Positions 39,801-46,100 of a stretch of DNA of 64,000 nt are shown here, piece after piece. Both the position numbers and the translations under genes were made by a program. Position 1 is the first letter of the stretch. Each line of letters starts with the position of its first letter. The notes beneath the pieces are model-generated. The model was given only the letters and a program-made list of their open reading frames with translations, was not told the DNA's origin and ran no database searches. The DNA is from Symbiodinium natans (Eukaryota; Sar; Dinophyceae; Suessiales; Symbiodiniaceae): contig CAJNDS010000217.1 of assembly GCA_905221605.1 (NCBI GenBank), positions 102,501 through 166,500 on the forward strand. The letters run 5' to 3'.

Positions 39801-41443
39801 AGGGTTTAGGGTTTAGGGTTTCGGGTTTAGGGTTTAGGGTTTAGGGTTTAGGGTTTAGGGTTTAGGGTCCACCCCTTGACACCCTCCCTCCCTTCCCACC
39901 CCCCCCCCTCCCCCCACCTCAGAAGTAAGATGGCATCTGCAGGTGAGAGTTGGGCACCTATACCCCAAAACCCGAAGCCCTAACCCTCAACTCTAAACCC
40001 TAAACCCTAAACCCTCAACTCTAAACCCTAAAACCTAAACCCTAAAGCCTCGAGACCCACCACTGAGGCTCAGTAGACCTTACGGAGTGCCTGTGGAGCT
40101 TCTGCCTTTTCAACGTCACGGCTGACCCATGCATCTCGGATCTTGCTCCAGAGTGCTCCGGGCCTTGAAGTTTGGGGCTTTGGGGGGGGCGGGGGGGTCG
40201 GCTTGAGGGTATAGGGGATGAAGTTTAGGGGTTTAGGGATTTAGGGGTTTAGGGTGTAGGGTGTAGGGTTTAGGGTTTAGGGTTAGGGCTTAGGGCTTAG
40301 GGTTTAGGGTTTAGGTTTAGGGTTTAGACTTCAAAGGGGGCAGGGGCAGGGGGGGCCAACCCGGAGAGGCGAGTACCACAACCTTGCCAGCAAGCATCCG
40401 GAGGTTGTGCAGAGGCGAGCCAAGTGCTTTGCTTGTTTTTGAAGCCCCAAACCCTACCGAATCCCTAAACCCTAAACCCCAAACCCTTCCGAAACCCTAA
40501 ACCCTAGACCCTAGACCCTAGACCCTATACCCTAGACCCTAAACCCTAAACCCTAAACCCTAGACCCTAAACCCTAAACCCGGGGATGCTGCGGTTGCAA
40601 TCGCAAGAAAGCCCGCAAACGTCATCGTGCTTCACAGAACTCCCCACCAGCAAAATGCCCTGTGAGGTCCATGCGTATTCCTAGACCCTCGAACGCTGGC
40701 TCTTGCAAGGGTTCAGGGTTTAGGGTTCAGGGTTTAGGGTTCAGGGTTTAGGGCTTAGGGTTTAGGGTTTAGGGTCCCGGGGTCAAGGGGGTTTGGTTTG
40801 GGGGAGTTTCGGAGAGTCCTCCAGGCATCAAATCATATACCCTGAGTATCCCTGAACCATCTGGCACCCACAAATCCCAATCCCGAAACCCCTAAGCCTC
40901 ATGCACAGTAGACTCCTTGACCTCTTTCGGGTCTAGCGGTTTAGGGGCTTAGGCTTTAGGGTTTAGGGTTAGGGTTTAGGGTTTATCCGAAAGCTCCCAC
41001 ATCCATTCTCAAGCCTTTATGCCGCCCTCGGTGCAGACCAGATCCCGAAGTACAGACTAGGGTTTAGGGTTTAGGGTTTAGGGTTTAGGGTTTAGGGTTT
41101 AGGGTTTAGGGTTTAGGGTTTAGGGTTTAGGGAGACAAGCACCAGCGCAGCAACATTGCCTTCGCCTCGAAGCCCAGACCCTGTAGTCCCCAGAGTTGCG
41201 CTTTGGGGTTGACGGGGTTGAGGCTTGAACCCTGCACCCTTTTATCTTAAACCCCACACCCTTACCCCTAAACCCTAAACCAAAAACACCAAAACCCTAA
41301 AATCACCCCTATAAACCCTAAACCCTAGAATGGAAGTGGCTGCGGAAGGCTTGTCCAGCGCTTGGGGGAGTACCAGCGCACGGCGGTGCCTCCCTTGTCG
41401 CCGCAGGGGCCTCAGTTCTCACTTCGGTTTGGGATTTAGGGCT
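24810..41443 (+). CDS. Arylsulfatase gene (ARSB-like), about 27 small exons
   Basis: Secreted or lysosomal-type sulfatase (alkaline-phosphatase superfamily, ARSB-like) that hydrolyses sulfate esters, plausibly on polysaccharides. An ATG exon gives a signal peptide ([20 protein letters not shown]). Motifs in order: FILADDLG (metal-binding aspartates), [11 protein letters not shown] (formylglycine cysteine plus arginine), HMVGKWHLG (catalytic lysine and histidine), NVHWPLEAP (histidine), SDNGG (metal ligands), [14 protein letters not shown] (lysine), [12 protein letters not shown], and the C-terminal [18 protein letters not shown] and [14 protein letters not shown]. All expected catalytic residues are present. 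Exons are 18-78 nt; introns are about 200-1,300 nt and every one contains heptamer repeats. Of the 25 introns whose donor I could assign, about 7 start GT, 10 GC and 8 GA; nearly all acceptors are AG|G. One exon may be missing after 26,746, and the exact 3' end is uncertain. Confidence 0.92.
25086..25117 (+). CDS. Sulfatase exon 2: [10 protein letters not shown]
   Basis: Acceptor TTTCAG|, GT donor [15 protein letters not shown] is the N-terminal sulfatase strand; the two aspartates bind the active-site metal. Joins in phase to GFNDVSFNG. Confidence 0.93.
25584..25639 (+). CDS. Sulfatase exon 3: [18 protein letters not shown]
   Basis: Acceptor CGGAG|GT. The frame gives [18 protein letters not shown], classic sulfatase sequence before the formylglycine site. 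GA donor (GACGCT). Confidence 0.93.
26100..26125 (+). CDS. Sulfatase exon 4 (26 nt): EIARTGITL
   Basis: Small exon reading EIARTGIT(L), linking NID to [13 protein letters not shown] in phase. GC donor (GCCCCT); acceptor GAAAG|G. Confidence 0.82.
26327..26401. mobile_element. GGGATGTTC hairpin element copy (partial)
   Basis: TATACTAACAGTCC at the left and AAGGACTGTTCGTATAAGGG...CATCCCA at the right. The outer left end is lost. In the sulfatase intron before the CSPTR exon. Confidence 0.65.
26670..26746 (+). CDS. Sulfatase exon 5 with formylglycine motif
   Basis: Reads [19 protein letters not shown] then RHVSHT. CSPTR is the sulfatase signature whose cysteine is converted to formylglycine; TGR follows as usual. 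GT donor (GTGCCG). Confidence 0.95.
27339..27399 (+). CDS. Sulfatase exon 6: [20 protein letters not shown]
   Basis: After a pyrimidine-rich tract and TTCTTAG| the frame reads [20 protein letters not shown], the helix before [11 protein letters not shown] donor (GCACTT). Family members have some extra residues before this, so an exon in the preceding intron may have been missed. Confidence 0.88.
27675..27817. repeat. CCCTAAA array with AAACCCC variants
   Basis: Fills the 3' half of the intron before exon 27,823 ([12 protein letters not shown]). Confidence 0.96.
27823..27893 (+). CDS. Sulfatase exon 7: [12 protein letters not shown]
   Basis: Contains [12 protein letters not shown], with the catalytic lysine and histidine, then [11 protein letters not shown]. 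The donor is GA (GACACG): only this cut yields HRG-FDTYFG with the next exon. Confidence 0.95.
28195..28400. repeat. 8-bp tandem repeat CCCTACAA
   Basis: About 18 copies of an octamer variant in the intron before the 18-nt micro-exon. Confidence 0.95.
28485..28502 (+). CDS. Sulfatase exon 8 (18-nt micro-exon): FDTYF
   Basis: GATTCGACACCTACTTTG sits between AGAG| and a GC donor (GCTGCC) and completes [19 protein letters not shown] across three exons, as in other sulfatases (RGFDSFFGYL.G). Both junctions are phase-locked. Confidence 0.85.
28874..28915 (+). CDS. Sulfatase exon 9: [13 protein letters not shown]
   Basis: After TCTCAG| the frame reads [15 protein letters not shown] donor (GAGGTG). 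The AEDYYTH motif is standard for this family. Confidence 0.9.
29218..29358. repeat. CT/TA microsatellite and 12-bp CATACATAAATA repeat
   Basis: CTCTCT, TATATA and ACATAAATACAT units in the sulfatase intron between 28,916 and 29,912; another CT run lies at about 29,602. Confidence 0.95.
29912..29982 (+). CDS. Sulfatase exon 10: [20 protein letters not shown]
   Basis: Acceptor CCACAG|CC (one of the few not followed by G). Reads [20 protein letters not shown] then GLW. NGTHST is a sulfatase motif and a potential N-glycosylation site. The 3' end is drawn at a GT donor (GTCTCG). Confidence 0.85.
30395..30450. repeat. 9-bp tandem repeat GGGTTCTAA
   Basis: About six uniform copies of a nonamer variant next to TTTAGGG. 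Confidence 0.93.
30472..30512 (+). CDS. Sulfatase exon 11 (tentative): TYHRAAIRK
   Basis: After CTCCAAG| one frame reads [13 protein letters not shown] and matches the helix before [12 protein letters not shown] donor joins it in phase. The other two frames are also open, so this is the least certain exon in the gene. Confidence 0.5.
30788..30856 (+). CDS. Sulfatase exon 12: [18 protein letters not shown]
   Basis: Reads [18 protein letters not shown] then KEYMR. The histidine of NVH is an active-site residue. The GC donor (GCAAGT) leaves AG, completed to arginine by the next exon. Confidence 0.95.
31287..31317 (+). CDS. Sulfatase exon 13: [10 protein letters not shown]
   Basis: Acceptor ACGCAG|G. 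A short exon reading [10 protein letters not shown], with a GT donor (GTTCGC) in phase with [10 protein letters not shown]. Confidence 0.8.
31358..31510. repeat. TTTAGGG then 8-bp GGGTTTTA array
   Basis: Heptamers change to an octamer with one extra T, about 13 copies. Confidence 0.95.
31747..31824 (+). CDS. Sulfatase exon 14: [19 protein letters not shown]
   Basis: Encodes the family's long helix [19 protein letters not shown] then KEQGLYE. The GA donor (GAGCTG) restores [15 protein letters not shown]. Confidence 0.93.
32635..32701 (+). CDS. Sulfatase exon 15: [12 protein letters not shown]
   Basis: Contains IIFASDNGG, whose aspartate and asparagine bind the metal, then [12 protein letters not shown] donor (GTTTTT). 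Confidence 0.95.
33225..33270 (+). CDS. Sulfatase exon 16: [14 protein letters not shown]
   Basis: Reads [14 protein letters not shown](L). The lysine of RGGK is catalytic in sulfatases. The GT donor (GTGGCC) joins exactly to WEGGTRV. Confidence 0.95.
33520..33645. mobile_element. Inverted-repeat element, TAAGGTTGTACCC ends
   Basis: ACCCTTAAGGTTGTACCC near 33,525 and its inverted partner GGGTACAACCTTAAGGGT near 33,624 lie about 80 bp apart. No ORF; in a sulfatase intron. Confidence 0.65.
33667..33710 (+). CDS. Sulfatase exon 17: [14 protein letters not shown]
   Basis: After GGAAG| reads [16 protein letters not shown] donor (GATGAG). The join TLWEGGTRV is the diagnostic one. Confidence 0.93.
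33789..33893. mobile_element. GGGATGTTC hairpin element copy
   Basis: CTTGGGATGTTCACCC...AACAGTCCTT at the left, AAAGGACTGGCAGC...CATCCCAAGG at the right. In the sulfatase intron between exons 17 and 18. Confidence 0.75.
34431..34506 (+). CDS. Sulfatase exon 18: [13 protein letters not shown]
   Basis: Reads [20 protein letters not shown] then PTLV. DWLPTL is a family motif. The GA donor (GACCCG) gives TLVRMASGD with the next exon. Confidence 0.93.
34545..34804. repeat. Longest pure TTTAGGG array
   Basis: About 37 heptamers with one lost G, in the sulfatase intron after exon 18; it leads into the 22-bp satellite. Confidence 0.98.
34910..35393. repeat. 22-bp satellite AAAGCGGCCAAATTCTGAAAAT
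   Basis: About 21 tandem units, most 22 bp, with AAATTCTG and AATTTCTG versions intermixed and one interruption at about 35,255-35,285. No spacers. Lies in the 1.3-kb sulfatase intron 34,507-35,806. Confidence 0.96.
35807..35839 (+). CDS. Sulfatase exon 19: [10 protein letters not shown]
   Basis: Acceptor CCTGAG|, GA donor (GACCCG). A short exon with in-phase joins on both sides. Confidence 0.8.
36150..36310. repeat. CCCTAAA/CCCCAAA mixed array
   Basis: Alternating TAAACCC and CAAACCC variants in the sulfatase intron before exon 20. Confidence 0.93.
36334..36382 (+). CDS. Sulfatase exon 20: [16 protein letters not shown]
   Basis: After GTGCAG| reads [16 protein letters not shown]. The GC donor (GCCTCT) restores [12 protein letters not shown], the family's LDGxDxW motif. 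Confidence 0.9.
37010..37051 (+). CDS. Sulfatase exon 21: [14 protein letters not shown]
   Basis: Fourteen codons, acceptor CTAAG|, GC donor (GCCGGA). Continues DGMD and leads to VLLEAHP. Confidence 0.88.
37775..37798 (+). CDS. Sulfatase exon 22: VLLEAHPQ
   Basis: After GGTCAG| reads VLLEAHPQ. The donor is GA at 37,799 or 37,802 (one aspartate more); both keep phase with [11 protein letters not shown]. Confidence 0.8.
38084..38134 (+). CDS. Sulfatase exon 23: [17 protein letters not shown]
   Basis: After AAACAG| reads [17 protein letters not shown], the conserved sulfatase strand pair before the C-terminal subdomain. GT donor (GTGCAG). Confidence 0.92.
39227..39283 (+). CDS. Sulfatase exon 24 (probable): [19 protein letters not shown]
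   Basis: After TCTGAG| a stop-free island reads [19 protein letters not shown]. Position and composition fit the C-terminal region; the 3' border and phase are not fixed. Confidence 0.6.
39485..39675. repeat. TTTAGGG array
   Basis: About 27 nearly perfect heptamers, in the intron before exon 40,088. Confidence 0.97.
40088..40130 (+). CDS. Sulfatase exon 25: [15 protein letters not shown]
   Basis: Reads [14 protein letters not shown](C). LFNxTxDPxE is the classic C-terminal sulfatase motif. The GC donor (GCATCT) leaves T, which completes cysteine with the next exon. Confidence 0.9.
40369..40414 (+). CDS. Sulfatase exon 26: [14 protein letters not shown]
   Basis: After GAGAG| reads [14 protein letters not shown], continuing DPCE...LA..HP. 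The GC donor (GCGAGC) joins in phase to RLVQRLGEY. Confidence 0.92.
41349..41443 (+). CDS. Sulfatase exon 27: [15 protein letters not shown], 3' end open
   Basis: Reads [20 protein letters not shown] and stays open to a TAG at 41,441-41,443 that is formed partly by a heptamer repeat. The helix matches the C-terminal ARSB helix. Whether this stop is used or a donor lies earlier cannot be told. Confidence 0.8.
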
Positions 41444-41929
41444 TAGGGCTTAGGGCTCAGGGTTTAGGGTTTAGGGTTTAGGGTTTAGGGTTTAGGGTTT
41501 AGGGTTTAGGGTTTAGCTCTCAAGTTTTAGCTCTTAGAGCTTAGAGGGGTTTAGGGACCCTGAGCTTGACCCATAACCCACCCCCTGAACCCCTAAACAA
41601 ATCCCCGAACTGAACCCCTTAGAAGGGCTGAGGTTTCTTTTCGGTTTTTTTTTGGGGGGTTAACCCTAAACCCTAAACCCTAAACCCCAAACCCCAAACC
41701 CTAAACCCTAAACCCTAAACCCTTCTTTGGTGTTGCGCACGCCCAAAGTGCCTCCCCCCCTTTCCCCCCCTCGCTGACAAAAGGAATGCCAGGCCCTGAG
41801 CCTGGGGCCCGCAGGTTTAAGGGTGCGCCGAAGCCCCTAACCCGAAGTCCTAAATCCTAAACACTCTCTACCTATATATAATTAAACCTTAATGGGGTCG
41901 TCTTGTGATTTTGTGGTTTCGTGGTTCCA

Positions 41930-42072
41930 AAATCCTAAATCGAAAAAATCCTGAATCCTAAATCCTAAATCCTAAATCCTAAATCCTAAATCCTAAATCC
42001 TAAATCCTGAATCCTGAATCCTGAATCCTAAATCCTAAATCCTAAATCCGAAATCCTAAATCCTAAATCCTA
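41930..42072. repeat. AATCCTA heptamer block
   Basis: About 18 copies of AATCCTA/AATCCTG, a C-poor variant of the telomeric heptamer, homogeneous within the block. Confidence 0.95.
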
Positions 42073-42289
42073 CTCCCTCCCCCCAGAAACCTCCCAGGAG
42101 CTTTTACGGGGCTTCCCAGGCGGCTTCGAAAGCCCCAATTCAAAAATGTATTGTTTCGGGCCATGTCCGAGCCTGTCCCAGACCATTTCTGAGGTGTTGT
42201 GGGTTTCTCCTAGACCATGAGGTGTTGTGGGTTTCTCCTAGACCATTTCTGAGCCTTTCTAGGCTTTTCCCAAACAATTTCCGTGGTGG

Positions 42290-42715
42290 CTCTTTGGGGT
42301 AAAATGGAGGGGCTCCGAAACCGTCGATTTCAGTACTAAAAAACAGCATTTTCATTGCGGGAGCAGGCAAATCCTGGGTCCCCCCCCCCCCCCCCCCCCT
42401 TTTGGGTGGTTTTTGAGGCGTTTTGGGGCTGTTGAAAGCTATTTGGGGCTGTGGTGGTGCTTTGGGGTAAAATGGAGGGGCCCCGAAACTGTCGATTTCA
42501 GTACTAAAAAACAGGAGTTGTCATTGCAGGACAGGCAAATCCTGGGTTCTACCTTTTTTGGTGGTTTTTTGAAGCCTTTTGGGGCTTTTTAAAGCTTTTT
42601 GGGGCTGTGGCAATGCTTTGGGGTAAAATGGAGGGGCCCCGATACCGTCGATTTCAGTATTAAAGAACAGCATTTTTCACTGCGGGAGCAAGCAAATCCT
42701 GAGTTCCACCCTTTT
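42290..42715. repeat. Three direct copies of a ~160-bp unit
   Basis: The core TTGGGGTAAAATGGAGGGG begins at about 42,293, 42,462 and 42,617 and continues through CCGTCGATTTCAGTACTAAA to GCAAATCCTGGGT. Copies differ by a few substitutions and by a poly-C run after the first. Confidence 0.9.
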
Positions 42716-43094
42716 TGAGGTGCTTTGGGTTTTTGAAAGCTATCTTGGGCGTTTAGGATTTCGGATTCAAGGTTCAGGGGTCTTAGGCAATAAGAATTGA
42801 AATGGTAGATAGGGTTGCCAAATGAAAGGGATCTGGGTGGGTGGGGTGATGCCAAACACCCTTAGTCTTAGTGAATGCTTGGGTCAGAGATGCTGAACCC
42901 TAAACCCTAAACCCTAAACCCTAAACCCTAAACCCTAAACCCTAAACCCTAAACCCTAAACCCTCAACCCTAAACCGTAAACCCTACACCCTAAACCCTA
43001 AACCCTGAACCCTGAACCCTGAACCCTGAACCCTGAACCCTCATACCCTCATACCCTCATACCCTGTGTCTGGAACCCGGTCCGAGGCAGCCAG

Positions 43095-43160
43095 GCGACT
43101 GCGATCCGTTGTTGATCAACGGCTTCTGGCGGCCGAGACTGGTCTGCATTCTTGTCGACC
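43095..43160 (+). CDS. Candidate exon: RLRSVVDQRLLAAETGLHSC
   Basis: After AGCCAG| a stop-free frame reads RLRSVVDQRLLAAETGLHSC. Helical, no family recognised; 3' end approximate. Confidence 0.4.
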
Positions 43161-46100
43161 CCAAGCCTGCAAAAGTTTGGATTGAGGGTTTCGGGTTTAG
43201 GGTTCGGGGTTTAGGGTTTGGGGTTTTGAGAAAGCTCCGCCAGATCCCCAAACACCCTACACCCGTAAACTCCCGAAGGCTAGACCCCTCATAGATGCCT
43301 GCTTGTGACCAGGTGCGACTCTCCCAGTCCGACACCTGGGGAAGTGGTGGGACTCGTTGTGTAAGCGGAAAGGAGGAGCTACGAGCTCCTGCGCGGAGGA
43401 GACTCCGAAGCCCTTGAAAACAAACCCTTATCATCGGTATGCTTGGTAGCCCAGTGGTACCCTTGTCGTCCCTTTTTTTGTGTTCAAGGTTCCCTATAAA
43501 GTAACCAAACCCAAAAAGGGTGCCCTTACGTCAATATGGTTACTGGGCTACCAAGTATGATATGTGTGTAATCCGCTTATCATCCGTCTGCAACCACCTT
43601 AGAATCCCTACCTCCCCCAGCTCTGGCTCCACAAGCCTAAACTCGTCTGTACCACTCTATGGGGGGTTCCGAAATGAGGGTGCCTTCTTGGGGTCCTTTT
43701 GCAAGGGAATCCTACTATTTGGGGGTTCTATGTTAGGGTTCCCCTATGTTCGTAAACCCCCCCACATGCCCTAAATCGATGCAGGCTGCCAAGGGGGTCT
43801 TGGGGTCTCGGGTCACATCTTCCAGTGTCTCACTTCTGAGCTTCGGCGCGCTTGGGAAACTCCCCTTGGGCGCCCTCTGAGCACCCCTGACAGGAAGGAC
43901 CTCTCGCAGGGTTTAGGGTTTAGGGTTTAGGGTTTAGGGTTTCGGGTTTAGGGTTTAGGGTTTAGGGTTTAGGGTTTAGGGTTTAGGGTTTAGGGTTTAG
44001 GGTTTAGGGTTTAGGGTTTAGGGTTTAGGGAAGAAGTTCCAGCATCTGCGGCTGGAACTCCCTGGCGTAGCCGATGCCTTCCTGGCTTTACACGCCCAAG
44101 TCCACCCATCATTAGGGGGTCCCCGAACCTCCCCCCATTAAAGGGTACCTCGAAAGATTCCCCTAAACCCTAAACCCTAAACCCTAAACCCGAAACCCTA
44201 AACCCTGAACCCTAAACCCTAAACCCGAAACCCGAAACCCGAAACCCTAACTCGACCCTACGTCTTTAGGGGGGGAGGTTGGCGGGACCCCAATTGCCAG
44301 CAGGCGACAAGATGCCGCAAAGTGGGAGGTTGGTCTCAAAGTGCTGACCGTGACCCTTCATTGGCACCTCGAGAGCTGTCAACCCTAAACCCTAAACCCT
44401 AAACCCTAAACCCTAAACCCTAAACCCTAAACCCTAAACCCTAAACCCATGATTAAAAAGGAAAGCACGCGCAGTTCTTCAGATCAGCCACCCAGTCGGC
44501 GCCCGAAAGAAAATGGGGAGTCAGGTGATGCGGGAACTAGCAGACTCAATGATATTCCTTCATTCGGTTCAGGGTTTGGGGTTTGGGGTTTGGGGTTTGG
44601 GGTTTGGGGTTTGGGGTTTTGGGGTTTAGGGACTTTAGGGACTGTAGGTTAGAGACTTTAGGGACTTTAGGGACTTTAGGGACTTTAGGGACTTTAGGGA
44701 CTTTAGGGACTTTAGGGACTTTAGGGACCTTAGGGACCTTAGGGACCTTAGGGACTTATTGGGAGTTTAGGGAGTTCAGGGAGTGTAGGGTTTAGATTCC
44801 GGATGCCCCTTACTCCGGGAAACATTCCTTACAATTATCTAATCGGGATCTGAACATGATTTCAGGAATATTTTCCTGAGCCAAGGGTAAGGGTTTACGG
44901 GCTAGGGTTGAGGGTTGAGGGTTTAGGGGTTTAGGGGTTTAGGGGTTTAGGTGTTTAGGGGTTTAGGGGTTTAGGGGTTTAGGGGTTTAGGGGTTTAGGG
45001 GTTTAGGATTTAGGGTTTTGTGGGTTTTTGGTCCTGGAACAGGAGGTTGTGTCGAGGAGTAGTTTCCCTTGCCATCCGCCCCCGACACCCTCAGACCCAC
45101 GTCCCCACAAGCCCCAAAATATCACCTCTTAGAACACTCTGACAAGAGAAGCCCGAAACCTTACGAACCCATGTGAATCTGCAAGCCCTTTCAGCCCTCT
45201 AAGCCATAATATATAAACCTCAGACCCTAAACCCTAAACCCTAAACCCTAAACCGAAAATCCAAAACCCTGAACCCTAAACCCTAAACCCTAAACCCTAA
45301 ACCCTAAACCCTAAACCCTAAACCCTAAACCCTAAACCCTAAACCCTAAACCCTAAACCCTAAACCCAAAACCCTAAACCCTAAACCCTAACCCCTAAAC
45401 CTAAACCCTAAACCCTAAACCCTAAACCCTAAACCCTAAACCCTAAACCCTAAACCCTAAACCCCACACACGCCGGCCAGAACGAAGCAGCAGACCGCGG
45501 CAAAGAACTTCTTCCGGAAGAATGAGGCCGCCGCATGTGCAGCAGGGATCCCTTCTCTGTACACCTCATAGCCCACCCTAAACCCTAAACGCTAAGCCCT
45601 AAACCCTAAACCTAGAACCCGAAACCCTAAACCCTTATGAACCTTCTAAACCTTAAACCCTAAACCCTAAACCCTAAACCTCACACCCTGAACCCAAAGG
45701 GTTTTCAGAAAGTGGTCATGTGGCGCGGGTTTCGTGCTGGGGGCTTCGGGTTTGCCATGCCTCCTCAGGGTTTTGAGGACCCATCCTGGCCATGACGCCG
45801 GCAGCTTTTAGGGTTTAGGGTTTAGAGGGTTTAATTAGGGTTTATAGGGTTTTGGGGTTTAGGGCTTGAGCTTAGGGTTTAGGGTTTAGGGTTTAGGGTT
45901 TCGGGTTTAGGGTTTAGGGTTTAGGGTTTCAGGGCTTAAAGGCGCCTTATGGGATTTGGTGGAAGTTGGGAGAGCTCTCGGCTTTTGGAGCTAGGCCGCC
46001 CGACCTGCGGCGACAACTCGAAGTGTTTGTGCGCTCAAGCTGGAGCCTAAATGCTCACAAACAACACCCGAAAAACACTGAAGCCCTAAAATAAGAATTT

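Larger units (their letters stand above)
41444..43094. other. Stretch after the sulfatase gene: repeats, no firm exon
   Basis: Contains an AATCCTA heptamer block (about 41,930-42,070), three 155-170-bp direct repeats (42,290-42,710), a poly-C run at about 42,380 and CCCTAAA/TGAACCC runs at 42,893-43,060. No convincing exon, polyadenylation or promoter signal was seen. Confidence 0.6.

Noticed and set aside
40985-41060. Extra sulfatase exon at about 41.0 kb
   Set aside because: The exons at 40,369 and 41,349 join directly in phase with a conserved motif, leaving no place for it.
45481-45560. Minus-strand membrane segment (FFAAVCCFVLAGV)
   Set aside because: Equally open on +, and no other minus-strand exon in the window could be supported.
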